Part shown: positions 51,623 through 63,440 of the stretch, one piece after another
Layout: the number at the start of each line of letters is the position of its first letter
Numbering within the stretch: position 1 is the first letter of the stretch
DNA from: Onthophagus taurus
Lineage: Eukaryota; Arthropoda; Insecta; Coleoptera; Scarabaeidae
Assembly: GCF_036711975.1 (NCBI RefSeq)
Contig: NC_091972.1
Location: 28,959,001 to 29,023,000, forward strand
Reading direction: 5' to 3'
DNA length: 64,000 nucleotides
Notes under the pieces: model-generated
The model's input: only the letters and a program-made list of their open reading frames with translations
Told to the model about the DNA's origin: nothing
Database searches by the model: none
Position numbers and translations under genes: made by a program

Positions 51623-52051
51623 TATTTTCAAGTTTTTGTTTTATAGTCTTTATTTGTACTGAAGGATGTTTAGGATAGTTATTATTTAATTTTTCACTCT
51701 TTTTTAAAATAGGAATTATTTCATTTTTGATATCATTATAATAAGGTAATTTATTGATAATACAATCTATTTCTATGGCGTTTAGATGTAAATTCGTTGG
51801 TGGTTTTAAGGCAAATTTATGACCTTTGTTTAGTAAGTTGATTTCGTTATTATTGAAATGTATATTGGTTAAATTAGTAATATATTTTAATTTTAATTCA
51901 TTATCTCCATCTATCGAATTGAAATTATGATTATCAGGGTTATCCTGTCTTTTGAAAATATTATTAGAACGTTATTAGTATTAACTAACCCAAATTATAA
52001 ATTCTCCGTTTTCCAATTGTACATCTACAGAATGCTTAGATATTCTATTAA

Positions 52052-54379
52052 CCCATTAAGAACGCACGAAAAGGGGCGTAAACGCACCTTTTCGTATTTT
52101 TTTTTTTAATCTAAATTAAAACAAATTTTTTCTATTTATTTCATTAAACCATTAGTATTAAGTCTAAAGAATCTTGTAAAATTGTTAGTGTTAACAAAAT
52201 GCACTGCATTGTATTTTAAAAAAATACAGAATATTGCTAATTTCGAATGCCACAGCATTGACTTAGAAAAAAGAACAAAATTTGTTTATACATTAATTAT
52301 AACAAAACTGTTTCTATGGTAAACACTTCCCAAAATGTTGTTTTAAACATGGTATAAATATATTTATCTACGACTGCTTGGATAAGTCATCATTACCGCA
52401 CTCATTTGAGGTGTTTTGAGTTACGTAATGAAGTTCATTACCGCACTGGTTTCATTACCTAACGCATTTTTAAAATAATCAGAACAGACTTAATTTATTG
52501 AAACGAGCACCAATACAAAAGAAAAAGTGTTATCTACTTATAGAGAAACAATACTATTTATTATAAACATTAATTGTTATGTTTTTACATTTCAAAACAC
52601 TTATTCCAGATGAGTAAACATGTTGAAGCTGACAATTAAAAATAGACAACAATCATTTCAAAATATTTTTATAAATGTCAAATAGACTTTTTTAAAGAAA
52701 TTGATTTTTTAGTAATTTTTAGCAGTCGTAGATAAAATGCTGTATATCACACGTGGGCTAGAGCATAATTACAGTACTCGTGTGAATTCTCCACACTTGT
52801 ATTGTAATTATGTTTCTAGCCCACTTGTAATATAAATAACTATTATTTTATCCTAAACGAAACAATTGTAATAATGTTATAAACATTGAGGGTGCGTATA
52901 CGCACCTTTGGCTGAAAACAAATATTATTGAAATAAAGTGAACTAATAGTTGTAGTTTTAGTTTTTTTGTGAACCTTAAAATTAATTTTCAATCAAGACT
53001 GCAACAATGAGGTAAATGGCATAAAATAAATTAACTAAATTTTACAGTTTAGCAATTTATACGCGTCACAGATGAATGTTATGGACGAAATAAATCTAAA
53101 GAGATTTATTGGTATTTGTATTCTGTCTGGATATCACACGTTGCCACATGCGGATATGTACTGGTCAAAAGATAATGAAGTAAATAAATTTACAACAATA
53201 AAACAAAATATTCATTTATTGGACAATACAAAATTGAATAAAAATGATAAATTTTCCAAGTTAAGACCTATATTTGACATCATGAATTGAAAATTTATGA
53301 AGTTTGGAGTTTTTGATCATTAATCTGTCAATAGATGAAGAAATAGTTCTGTATTTTGGACGACATTCCTGTAAAATGTTCATCAATGGTAAGCCCGTTA
53401 GATTTGGTTTCAAGTTGTGGTGCCTATATTCTTACGATGGGTGTCTATATCAATTTATTCCATATGGTGGGAAAGAACAAGAAAAACCTGACAAATACCT
53501 TTCTTAGGGAACGAGAGTTGTTTTAAAGTTACTAAATCCACATCATAGAACATTCTTCGACAACTTTTTTTCGTCATACTCTCATTTCGGTATTTTGAAA
53601 GAAAAGGGTGGCAAACTGTCCAATCGAAACAAAAAAAGTTATGAAGAAAAAACAACGAGGTTCAAATATTTGTGTATTTGATTCCAATTTGGATGTATTG
53701 ATGGTACAGTGGAACGACAACTCGGTCGTCACAGTAATTACCAATGTTTGTAAAGTACTCCTGCAGTTACAGAATCAAAATAAGAGGGAAAAAATGGTAG
53801 TGGCCATTGTTTATCAACATGATAGATAGCGCAGTAGTCAACAGCTGGTAAATTTTTAAAATGGCAAACAGATCTAAAATGTCGCAATTACATTTTCGCT
53901 CCTCATTGGCTATAAGTTTGATGAAATTCGAAGGCCAATCTGAATTAACAAATGTTAACTGTTCTTCTTTTTACGGTAGAACATCAAGGCAAAGTTTACC
54001 GCAAGAGATAACATAGGGCATATAATAAAAAAATCGGAAGCCAATTCGAGAAAAAAGTGTAAAGTTTGCAAAAGTCATACAATATACTTGTGCAAAAAAT
54101 GTAAAGTACACCTGCGCGCTGATTGTTTTGAATATTTTCATATTAATATATAATTTTAGTTATTAAATTACTCTGATTTTCCAAAGTTTGAATAAATTAT
54201 TTTTTTCTAAATGACACGGTTATTTGCCAAAGGTGCCTATACACACCCCCATTTATTTGAAGCATAATTGATTTTTTTTTTTTAGAACATACTTCAAAAT
54301 TATCATATTTAACATAGTTTATGTAATATTCAATTTTTAAAAATAAAAACTGATTTTTGTGGTCGTGGCTATAAATGGG
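52052..54379 (+). mobile_element. piggyBac-like element at TTAA
   Basis: Ends CCCATT/AATGGG are flanked by TTAA (52048-52051 and 54380-54383). Decayed transposase pieces: FIGICILSGYHTLPHADMYW and NDKFSKLRPIFDIMN (53072-53290); SIDEEIVLYFGRHSCKMFI and KPVRFGFKLW (53304-53507), which includes a catalytic Asp; VQWNDNSVVTV (53608-53829); and a C-terminal Cys-rich ring CKVCKSHTIYLCKKCKVHLR near 54058-54140. Frameshifts separate them. It is inactive. Confidence 0.88.
52363..52737. repeat. 375-bp inverted-repeat block inside the piggyBac element
   Basis: TTTATCTACGACTGCT at 52363-52378 has its exact complement at 52722-52737. A second hairpin follows at about 52752-52823 (GGGCTAGA and complement). 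These may be nested MITEs; I found no target duplication. Confidence 0.45.
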
Positions 54380-54502
54380 TTAATACAACTTCTATACAAA
54401 ACGAATTTAATTTCATAAATAAACTTGCCATAGAAAATAACTATCCCCCAAATATAATTAACAAAATACTATATATAGTATTTTATAATAAAATCAGACC
54501 CA

Positions 54503-54850
54503 TTGTTCACTATGGATACTAATAAACACACCACATATCTATATAATGACATAAATTATAAAATTAAACGTATTCTAAAACAGAATAATATCAATATTGG
54601 TTTTAAAAATAACTACAAACTTATAGATATATTATCAAACTTCAAAAGCAAAGAACATGTGTTAAATAAAAATGGTGTATATTCTATTAAATGTAAAGAA
54701 TGTGATGCTTTATACATCAGTCAAACAGGTAGAAAACTCGCAAAAAGAATTAAGAAACATAAAAATACTTCTTCATCAAATGTTTACCAGCATAAAATGG
54801 AATTTAATCATAACATCGATAACTGTAAGAAGGGTAAAAAATTAGACTAA
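54503..54850 (+). pseudogene. GIY-YIG endonuclease domain of a Penelope-like element
   Basis: The domain would nick target DNA for Penelope-type retrotransposition. NGVYSIKCKECDALYISQTG carries the altered GIY-YIG (GVY...YIS) with the Cys pair typical of Penelope-like elements, followed by RKLAKRIKKHK (catalytic Arg) and the conserved HKMEFNHNID segment. It lacks an upstream reverse transcriptase in frame, and a frameshift lies just before it, so it is a remnant. Confidence 0.82.
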
Positions 54851-55640
54851 ATAGAGAAGTTGTGAAAAAGGATATTGATACAGAGATTACGAAAAATATT
54901 GTTTTGGATAGGTCAAGTCGTAAAACCCTAAAACAGATGTAAAAAACTTACAGAAGAGGTCGGTTTTGGAGAAATGTGAGTTGAGTAAATACCCCTACTC
55001 CATCCTAACAGAGATCTTTCCTGGATCGTTGAGAAGGCTAAAGTATTCATTCTTATTCTAGCAACTGTGTTGTGTTGTTTAAACCACTCGGTAACGTATT
55101 TGAGACCGTATTTGTGTTTTTAAACAGTGTTTTACTTTTTTTTTTTGAATTCTTGAAATATATTTTCTTAATTTAAAGTGTTGTCTTTTGCTGTCAGTTT
55201 TTATTTACGGTAAGTTTGTATTTTTACAGTTCATGTCTTTTTTATTGATTTATGTACGCCAGGAACAAGTCTTCTGCAATTTCTTTTTGTGATTATATCC
55301 TACATCTCATCGATTGCGTTCATTTACCTTTAATATTCAAAATATTTATTAATTACGTACGCACGTATAACTGTAATCCTATTATTGAGCATTGGGAGAC
55401 TCGTATTCGTGCATAAAATCGTGATATGATAAGGAACGTTTTTCATTTTTAGTGAATCTTTGTTCCATTCGACTGAAAGAAGTCGTGAAACAAAATTGAC
55501 CTTGGCCAATTGTTTAAATTTTAACCAGTGACTTATCCAAAGAGCCTGCAAATTTCATTTCAAGCTTAAACGCAATTGCGTCCACCTCCTTTCTTTAGTT
55601 TTATGACGGTGTTTTATGAGGGTGCAAAGAAAAAACCACA

Positions 55641-56009
55641 ACGACTGTTTATATACAGGTGTCCCGTTAAGGGTACGGAGTGGCTGTATCTCGACAACGG
55701 TAAGGCCTATAGGTTTGGGAAAAAAAATCCTTATGAGCAAAGTGAGCAAGAGAAATAGCTGGATATTATTTGGAAGTTCGTAATTCGACCGCTAGGGGGC
55801 GTAACTACCATATAGAAACATAAAATTCCCGCTATCTTAGAAAGTTAGACGATGAGCTATAACTTTGACATCATTTAGTAGCTTGGATAATACCGCATCG
55901 CTTTTGTTCTGCGATATTTCTCATATCTGTCATAATAAGGGAGGGGGAGGCCAAGGCGTTTTCAAATGTTTACATTTTAATATCTCCTGGACCATTCAAC
56001 CGATTTGAA
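55641..56009. other. Spacer with a possible transposon terminus
   Basis: ACAGGTGTCCCGTTAAGGGT at about 55655 resembles a mariner-type terminus, but I found no partner end. I see no gene. Confidence 0.35.
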
Positions 56010-56522
56010 TATTGCCAATAATTGATAAATCGGAGTTTACAAAGTTTGTATGATTTAATATAATTTTTGAAAAAGCTTTAACACGTCAATCTTAAAATTA
56101 CTCACTGTATGAGGTTCATTTGTTCTTCTGTTTTTCATGCTTTTCTTGTTGTCCTGAAAATGTGTTGATGGACTAGGAATTGGCTGGAAGTCGATTGCTC
56201 TTGTCCCTTTTTACTTTTTCGTTTGCTATTAAATTCTCGGTATACCGTTTCATTCCGAGTCTCACGGTTCTTCATCTTATCATATTAGTTTCTTAAATTC
56301 TATCGGGATGCAGCTGCATAACTCCCGTTTCAGGGATTTTTCCATAAACCGTTTATAAGATTTTATCGCCTATATCCGCTACTTACGGACACACTGTATG
56401 TGATTTCATATGTAATTACTTTCATTTGATTTTCTTTCCTTAATCAGTTTATTATGATTTTAATGTATATCTAATTTTTATTAATACCCTCGTGGGGTAT
56501 ATATTTTTTATTATTAAAGGTC
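56010..56522 (-). repeat. Repeat A, second copy
   Basis: This is the reverse complement of 13150-13650. It abuts the H1 3' flank directly at 56522/56523. Confidence 0.75.
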
Positions 56523-57396
56523 GGTTGCTTGGCGTAGAGGGAACGCCGCGCCGTATAAATAATAATAATATGTTACACGATAATGTGTGTAATGTGCCAT
56601 CTTTTTGCTTATGAAATTGTGTAAAACGCATGCAAATTATCAATATAATAATTTCATATTTTCGGACACGTATAGGCCGATTAAAAAAATCTTAAATTTT
56701 TGAGTCATCATTCCAAACGTATATTCTGTAGGTTTTCTGTGTTGACTATGTCTGTAATTGAAAATTCGCATTTTATTATTAATATTTCTTTCGGGGTATG
56801 GTCTCACAATATTTTGTCGTTTGGAAGTTCTGTTGGAGGTGGCAAAGTATTATTGCTTACTAACCAACAACCAAATGTGGAAACCAGAAAGAAGCCTCCA
56901 TCACTATTTCGTTCAGCATATCCGCATTCTATTGTTGTGAACAGATCATAAGCATCACAACAGCAAAACAAAATAACTGAATGATAGTTTTTATAATTAA
57001 AAAATATTATTAAAGTTGTTAAAATAAATTAATAAAATTTTATATAAATTCATTTGCAGAATTTTAGGCGTATAAGAAACGTCATGCACTGACTGTCTAT
57101 GATGAGTGTCTCCGTGTGCAGAAGGCCTAAGTAAATTTAATAATTTTTTAATCTATACGTATAATCCAATATAGACTTCAATCAACTGTTTAGTAATTGT
57201 ATTATGTAGTTACTTTGTATTATATTTTCTAAAATTATTTTCGTCCTGGGTTATTCCAGAAATAAAATTGTTTGAAATTTTCAATTACCACCGCACAAGT
57301 GGTAACTACTGCGAATGGAACTAAGATGCATTCTGCCGGAGTATATTATGTATAGATTAAAATTATGTTAGAATTCTTTTTCGTTATACCATTATT
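56523..57396. other. H1 3' flank (third unit), no gene seen
   Basis: It matches parts of 25190-26472 in the same orientation, with a deletion near its left end. Confidence 0.65.
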
Positions 57397-57412
57397 GGCC
57401 CTGAAAAGGGCC
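57397..57412 (-). terminator. Histone mRNA 3' stem-loop (H1, third unit)
   Basis: The minus strand reads GGCCCTTTTCAGGGCC. Confidence 0.93.
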
Positions 57413-57458
57413 TTTGTGTGGCGGTTTATGAGAAAGCCCTTAATTGTAACTGCAGAGC

Positions 57459-58244
57459 TCATTTTCTTTTTGGTAAACTTCTCTTTTTCGTGGACGACGA
57501 TTTCAATTGTGCAGCACCACCAGCGACTTTCTTGGCGGTTTTAGGTTTCGGCGCTTTCGGCTTTTTCGTCGGTCCCTTGGTAACTTTTTTAGCTTTTGAT
57601 GGTGCTTTTCTAACCGTGGGGTTTTTTTTTACTGCGGCAGTAGTAGAGCTGGTTACTTTCTTTTCTCCAACCGTTGGCGACTTTTTGGCTTTTACCGCAG
57701 CCTTCTTTTTGCTTTCAACAACAGGGGTACCGGATACCAGCGTTGTTTTTGCCTTCGCAGCTGAGGAGGATTTCTTCGTAGAGGTAGCTCGAGCTTTGGC
57801 CGTTTTAGATACGGCGGCGGCAGGTTTCTTTTTAAGGGAGGAAGTCCTTGCTCTGCCAGACTTTTTTGCAGAGGCCGATGGCAGTTTAAACGATCCTGAC
57901 GCACCTTTACCTTTAGTTTGGACAATAGCGCCTGCAGCGATGGCGGTCTTCAGGAATTTCTTAATAAACGGAGACATCTTCTCAGCGTCAACTTTGTAAT
58001 TAGAAGCCATGTACTTTTTAATAGCTTGAAGCGACGATCCGTTGCGTTCCTGAAGGGTCTTAATCGCATTATTCACCATTTCGGATGTAGGTGGATGGGT
58101 GGCTTTTGATCCCTGGCTTTTCTTTTTCTTCGTCGACGAATCGGAGGAGGAACCACCGGCGGCTGCTTTGTTTTTTACGGGTGAAGTGTTTTCCGTTTCG
58201 GAAGATACGGGGGTTTGCTGTTCCGTTTGTTGTACATCCGTCAT
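57459..58244 (-). CDS. His1: Linker histone H1 (third unit)
   Basis: This linker histone has 261 residues: a Ser/Thr-rich N-terminal tail, a winged-helix globular domain at about 48-121 ([20 protein letters not shown] through [11 protein letters not shown]) and a long basic tail ending SLPKRK. I chose the ATG at 58244. Changes from the 26535 copy cluster in the N-terminal tail (QQTPV for QIRV) and the basic tail, while the globular domain is nearly the same. It is intronless, with a stem-loop 46 nt past the stop. Confidence 0.96.
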   Translation of the reverse strand: MTDVQQTEQQTPVSSETENTSPVKNKAAAGGSSSDSSTKKKKSQGSKATHPPTSEMVNNAIKTLQERNGSSLQAIKKYMASNYKVDAEKMSPFIKKFLKTAIAAGAIVQTKGKGASGSFKLPSASAKKSGRARTSSLKKKPAAAVSKTAKARATSTKKSSSAAKAKTTLVSGTPVVESKKKAAVKAKKSPTVGEKKVTSSTTAAVKKNPTVRKAPSKAKKVTKGPTKKPKAPKPKTAKKVAGGAAQLKSSSTKKRSLPKRK

Positions 58245-59466
58245 TGTAGCGGCAGTTTGTAACAAAAATATTTTTTAGAAAAACCACGTGCACGAACATC
58301 AACTTCGTACAAGTTATTCACAAACATTTTCCTCAGAAAATTGAACCCAACGTTGAATGTACATACCGAAGCCGAAAACCATCGAAGGTCGATTTTCCTC
58401 CTTTCACACTGCTGGCATCACAACGGCTGTCTCGTGTTCGCAACTTTCTAGAAAAAGAGCCCGCTTGTGTAGACGTCGCGACGTAAATATTCCCGTTAGG
58501 TATTTCAGTATAGTGGAAGAAGTTAATTCAACGTCTACGTAAAAAATTTACTTGTGGTGGTACGATTTCGTTGTGTAGCGACGGTTGAAAGTATAAGATG
58601 TCATTGACGTGACCGTCGTCGTAAACTTTAGCGTCGCCGAATTTCGCGCTTATGTAAGAACGAACTGAATTTTCAAGGAGAATAGCTTTCTTAAACGTTT
58701 TAAAACCACCGGACGTGTAAATTTTATCAATATGTCTAAGCTTTTATCCTTAAAACGAAGACGATGCGATCGGCAATTCCACATGGGTCGCGAGTTTTCT
58801 CGTTGTTTCGAACATTATTGCCGACGTCGAGAACGCGAGAAAAGTGGTGTGTTGCGTCCCTAAGTTAGGAATTACGTGTTCGCCTAAGCTTCGTATCATG
58901 CAAATACCTTCACGTGAGTGAAAAGTGAAATATTCGAGTGTTATGTCCACACCGCCAATGTCGGTCGTTACGCATATACTCAAGTCATTCGTTCATTGCG
59001 ATTAGTTCTTAGGTTAATATGGTCAAAATGATACCAATTATGTATATCAAATCTAATTTCTATTATTCTATACTTAATAGTAGTAGATCACTATGATTCA
59101 TATGCATATATTTTTCCTTTCACACTCTTTATCATATCTAAGTGTCGAAAACATATTTAGTAGTCCTGGTTAAAGTTATTATGTGTTGTGTTTTATATTG
59201 ATTATGTTTCAGTTTATTGACGAAACTTGTTTTAACCGTTATTAAATAACATCATTTTAATTCAATGGATTATTTGGAGTTTCTCATTAGAGAATAATAT
59301 CAGAAAAGATGAAGCAAATACTGCGACATGAGATTTGTCTCGCAAAAATGTGTTGAATACGTTTTAAAATCAACGTAATTAGGTTAATTAGGTAACAATA
59401 TCGATTAAACATGAAGGCGACTTATCTTCATCGTTCATCTTCATTGCGACTGGCTACTAGAATATC
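58245..59466. other. H1 upstream region (third unit)
   Basis: It matches 27318-28522. It presumably carries the H1 promoter, though no TATA box is evident. A 77-codon minus-strand frame at 58750-58983 is also open in the other unit. Confidence 0.5.
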
Positions 59467-59694
59467 GTCTAGATCAGTGGTCTTCAAACTATTTTGAGGC
59501 GCGGAACCCCTTTACAGTTATATATATTTCAACGGAACCCTTAAGAAAAAATTAATATCAAATTATTACTTATGTGAATTTTAGAATGTTAAACAAGTAA
59601 ATTGGTAAAAAATACATATTTTCATTGTTCGTTATTATAAAAGTACAAAAATAAAACACAAATGCAAAATTAAAAGAAAATTAGATTGCATGCG

Positions 59695-61605
59695 CTAATG
59701 GCTGGGGTGAGCCTGTTTGCCCTTGCATAATATATTAAAATCTGGTAAAATATTTGTTATTTGTAGACGCATCTCATTTTCTGCATCGAGCCTATTTCTG
59801 TATTTTGTTTTCGTTGCTACATATATTGAAAATGAATGTTCGCATAAATAGGTAGAAACGAAAGGCAGTAATATTCTAATCGCTCTTGTTGATATTTCTG
59901 GATATTCTGCGTACAATTTTATCCAAAATTCTAGTAAACCTTTTCTCTCAAATGCACATTTCAAAACTGAATCCGTTGATATATCTATTAATGGTTCTCT
60001 TTCTTTCAACATTAAATTCCCAGATTTATTGTAATATTGAAATGGATCTTTAATCCATTCATACGATTCTGTTGTTTCTGGGAAGTATATTCGTATTGTC
60101 CGTTTTAATTGGATAATATGTTCCTCAATCAGTTGTCGAACATCATTATTTATGACTAATTCATTTTCGATTAGAAAACTGTTTAACATTTGGAAACATT
60201 GCACGTTATTTGATTTAACGTAAGATTCCCATAAATCTAATTTCAGTAGTAATGAATTGATTTTATCATGCATTTTAATAATGTTGATATTAATTCCTTG
60301 AAGTGATTTATTGTATTCATTTAAAACAGAGAATATATCTGCCAAATAGCATACGGTTTGTAACCATATTTCACAATTCAATTTTGCTGCATATTTGTGA
60401 TTATGTTCATTTAAAAATAATCTGACTTCATCTTTCAACTCTACAAACCGAGTTAAAATTTTACCACGTGAAAGCCAGCGTACTTCTGCATGCAATAACA
60501 AAGTTTTATGCGTACTAGATAGCTCCTCACATAGCAAAGCAAATAATCTGGAATTTAGTTGCTTCTTTATAAAATTTATAATTTGCACTGTTTCTTCCAA
60601 CGTATCTTTGAGTTTTTGCGAGATACGTCTTACCGCTAATTGATGCCTATGAAGACAACAATGGGAATGTTTAATATGGGGAGCTAGTTGAATAATTCGC
60701 GATATTGCTCCTTTTTCGCGACCTAATAAGGATTTTGCTCCATCAGTACAAATATGCGCGCATAAATTCCAACTTATTTTATGTTTTTCCATGTACAAAT
60801 TAATCAGTTTAAAAATTTCTTCTCCAGTCGTCCTTCCTACGAGGGGTTTACAGAAGAGCATATCTTCTTGCACTGAAGAATTAAAAACATAGCGTACCAG
60901 TACAATTAACACAGCTAATCCTGCAACATCTGTGGTTTCATCCAACTGCAATGCAAAAGGATGGTTCGACGTTTTCAGACGATTTATTAAATCATTTTCA
61001 CAAAATAATGCCATTTCTTCAATTCGTCTTGCAATTGTGGTGTCCGATAATGGAATGCTGTTCACTTCTTCCAGATAAGTCTCTCCAAATTTGCAAGATA
61101 TTACATCCTTAATGCAGGGTTTTATTAATTTTTCGGCAATTGTGTAAGCCTCTCCTTCTCTTGCAATGCGATAGCTAATGCGGAATGAAGCTTCAAGTGA
61201 TTTCGCGTTATCAGAGAGCACATATTTACAAAATGTCTTTGTTTTCTTCTTCAATTCATCATTTTTACGTTTGAAATATTCAACACTTTTGTTGCAAAGA
61301 TTTGCATGGTTCGTTTCAAGGTGACGCTTTAATTTTGCTGGATTCAAACTGCTGTTACATATTACCTTTTCACATACTACACAAAGGCCATTCGGTTCAT
61401 TTGCATCTCCTACCCAGGTAAATCCAAATTGTAAATAATTTTCATCATATTTTCGCGTCTTTATACCTTCAGATATTTTAATTTTCTTTGTTATAGGTAC
61501 TTCTTGAACTTCATCTAACAATGTAGTGTCATTTACATTACTTGCAGATGTTGAAGGACTTTCAGTAGTACGTTTTAACGTTCCCGTTTTTAACCAAAAA
61601 TCCAT
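59695..61605 (-). CDS. hAT transposase (Buster/ZBED-like), 636 residues
   Basis: This cut-and-paste transposase is related to host ZBED5/FAM200/SCAND3-type proteins. It has an N-terminal BED zinc finger (C75, C78, H95, H100), a catalytic region with LDETTDV (Asp at 222/226) and CTDGAKSL (Asp 288), the hAT CxxH motif (C316/H319), EVRWLSRGK, and the C-terminal dimerisation signature STYLCEHSFSIYVATKTKYR followed by NRLDAENEMRL. It is open throughout. I chose the ATG at 61605. Immediately upstream a 3' splice site (TTTGCAG) and, 187 bp away, a 5' splice site (AAGGTAAGT) predict an intron in the leader. The element may still be active. Confidence 0.92.
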   Translation of the reverse strand: MDFWLKTGTLKRTTESPSTSASNVNDTTLLDEVQEVPITKKIKISEGIKTRKYDENYLQFGFTWVGDANEPNGLCVVCEKVICNSSLNPAKLKRHLETNHANLCNKSVEYFKRKNDELKKKTKTFCKYVLSDNAKSLEASFRISYRIAREGEAYTIAEKLIKPCIKDVISCKFGETYLEEVNSIPLSDTTIARRIEEMALFCENDLINRLKTSNHPFALQLDETTDVAGLAVLIVLVRYVFNSSVQEDMLFCKPLVGRTTGEEIFKLINLYMEKHKISWNLCAHICTDGAKSLLGREKGAISRIIQLAPHIKHSHCCLHRHQLAVRRISQKLKDTLEETVQIINFIKKQLNSRLFALLCEELSSTHKTLLLHAEVRWLSRGKILTRFVELKDEVRLFLNEHNHKYAAKLNCEIWLQTVCYLADIFSVLNEYNKSLQGININIIKMHDKINSLLLKLDLWESYVKSNNVQCFQMLNSFLIENELVINNDVRQLIEEHIIQLKRTIRIYFPETTESYEWIKDPFQYYNKSGNLMLKEREPLIDISTDSVLKCAFERKGLLEFWIKLYAEYPEISTRAIRILLPFVSTYLCEHSFSIYVATKTKYRNRLDAENEMRLQITNILPDFNILCKGKQAHPSH

Positions 61606-61792
61606 CTGCAAAGGGATTGCAAAATTTAAAAATATACTCCTTACAACCAATTAGGAGATGAAGTTTTATACGAAAATGATTTACTATATTTTTTTCAACT
61701 ATGTAAATTTACATTTACATGGATAAAAGGCAAAAATTATTTTTCGAATAAAAATTTGAAATAGAAAATTTTAAATATTATAAAACACTTAC
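61606..61792 (-). other. Predicted 5'-leader intron of the hAT transposase gene
   Basis: Donor AAG|GTAAGTG at 61792 and acceptor CCTTTGCAG|ATGG ending at 61606 give a 187-bp AT-rich intron that places the start codon at the first base of the next exon. Confidence 0.6.
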
Positions 61793-62179
61793 CTTTGCTT
61801 TCGCAATATAGATCATATAACAATAACCAAAATAAATGCAATAGTGCCTGTATCGCCTTACAGTCTTTACACTACTGCGGCTACTGCAGCTACAAGCTAC
61901 AACTTGCAAACGTGAGACAGAGATCAGCTGACTCCAGCGATTGTGACGTAACATTTACAGCGTGAAATTTTAAAATTATAAACACGGTTTCATTTTTATA
62001 ACTATACATCTTTATGAAAAATTTTGAATTTTTAAAATTAGTATACTTATTGAATAAGTAGGGGTTGACTTATTGACTTATATAAAGAAATATTTGGGCA
62101 TGGCCCACGGAACCCTAGGGGATAGCCCACGGAACCCCAGGGTTCCGCGGAACCTAGTTTGAATATCGCTGGTCTAGAT

Positions 62180-62399
62180 ATACAAAAGGGAAATTTAAGC
62201 TAGAAAGAACTTCGAATTGCATATCATTTCCGTGGTAAATGAGAAGGCTGGAGTCCGATCGAAAACTACGTAGAAATGAACGACCGTTATTACAGTCGTT
62301 ACAATGTAGAAGCTTTCGGAAATAACTAGGAAATAACTTTCCACCCAACTACCGAATCCACTACCAAGGCAACCCACAAAAACCTAACACTACTCCCCT
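62180..62399. other. Spacer, no gene seen
   Basis: The first 80 bp are missing from the second unit (after 28530); the remainder matches 28531-28640. Confidence 0.5.
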
Positions 62400-62640
62400 A
62401 CATAATCGGACACAGCTCCTGTCGCCAACCAGTTCCAGTCATGCATATGGAATTATGGCTGTCATCCATAATCTTATTCAACTCTCCTTTACCTTCTGTC
62501 TCTCTCATCTCCTCCCATTCGGACACTCTTGCAAGATATGCTGCAGGGTGTCCTCACTCACCTCACATACCACCCATCCATCCATCTGTCGTTCATAAAC
62601 CTATAGACTACTCTACCCTCCTATATCACCTCCCTTGACC
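62400..62640 (-). mobile_element. LINE C-terminal scrap (third unit)
   Basis: The minus strand reads CEVSEDTLQHILQECPNG, the Cys/His end of a LINE-type reverse transcriptase. It is the same remnant as 28640-28840. Confidence 0.6.
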
Positions 62641-62824
62641 CTTACCACCTTACCCGCTCTGCTCATCCCTACATCATCTCGAAACTCTCATCTCAATCCC
62701 ACTATCCTACCCATTTTCTTCGCCCTCTTAAATATTTTCATAACACCATTCAACTCTACACTTCTTCTCTTACTCATTATCAACCACTCTACCGTTGTCA
62801 TATTGCCGTTACACACCATTAAAG

Positions 62825-63196
62825 GGCAAAGCCACGGAGTCGTTAACGAAAAAGGCGAAGATTCAGAAGTCGAAATCACCAACTCATCCACCAACATCAG
62901 AAATGGTTAACAGCGATATTACGAATCTAGTTGAGCGCGGCGGTTCATCATTGCAAGCAATCAAAAAGTACATAAAAAAAATCTTGAAAGCCCCCACCGT
63001 TTCGGGTGCTCTTATCCAGACCAAGGGCAAGGGAGCGTAGGCGAAATCACGATCGGCGAAATCCTCCACTGCAGACAACAAAGGAAAAAGGACAACAACC
63101 AAGGCGAAAGGTCCCCGATTGACGAAAGAAACGAGACTATTACGTCACCCAAAGCAACATTAAAAGCGAAAAAGACCCCCAAAGGTCCGACGAAAA
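62825..63196 (+). pseudogene. Histone H1 pseudogene (third unit)
   Basis: A decayed H1 on the plus strand: [34 protein letters not shown], then [14 protein letters not shown] and the basic tail with KKTPKGPTKK, across frameshifts and a stop. It shares the internal globular-domain deletion with 29050-29416. Its junction with Tigger DNA is at 63197, where about 90 bp present in the second unit are lost. Confidence 0.83.
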
Positions 63197-63440
63197 AGGT
63201 TCTCGATAATGCACTGGCACATTCACCAGATTTAGGAGCAGAATTTGGGTGGATTACGGTGACATAAGACTGTTACCTAAGATCACCTCCCTTATACAAC
63301 CCACGGATCAATTGATGATAGCCAATTTCAAGAAAGTCTATATGAAACACATTTATCGAAACACTTTCAAAATGCGAACGAATTCGATCGCATCGTCAGT
63401 ATTCGGTCGATATTCTAATGAATACATTATATTTTTATAT
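63197..63440 (+). mobile_element. Tigger/pogo-type transposase fragment (third unit)
   Basis: VLDNALAHSPDLGAEFGWIT, then ITSLIQPTDQLMIANFKKVY (63249-63455 frame) is the DDE-core signature split by a frameshift. It is the same scrap as 29417-29755. Confidence 0.75.

Larger units (their letters stand above)
48480..51990 (-). mobile_element. Penelope-like element, split by Tc1
   Basis: Read on the minus strand, the N-terminal region (51990-51625) gives EINLLNKGHKFALKPPTNLH and continues after the Tc1 insertion at 49606 with STIKLHKSDLPLRPTTACYE, in the same frame. The end of the reverse transcriptase follows: VDDVFCLWEGTNE-type sequence and KINFLDLTINRND (48885-49088). Stops and frameshifts are present. 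No GIY-YIG domain follows. A hammerhead-like motif lies near the 3' end (48485-48530). Confidence 0.8.
51991..55640 (+). mobile_element. Penelope-like C-terminal part and 3' end, split by piggyBac
   Basis: This fragment is on the plus strand, opposite to the one at 48480-51990. The linker YRMLRYSIN (to 52051) joins, after removing the piggyBac insertion, to TTSIQNEFNFINKLAIENNY (from 54384). A frameshift follows near 54500, then the GIY-YIG endonuclease (54503-54850). The non-coding 3' end to 55640 is shared with 16890-17640. Confidence 0.78.
59475..62171 (-). mobile_element. hAT element (Buster/ZBED-like), apparently complete
   Basis: The ends CAGTGGTCTTCAAACTA and CAGCGATATTCAAACTA (from the right) are imperfect inverted repeats. 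The 8-bp duplication GTCTAGAT is at 59467-59474 and 62172-62179. The second histone unit has the empty site at 28523-28530. It carries one open transposase gene. Confidence 0.94.
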
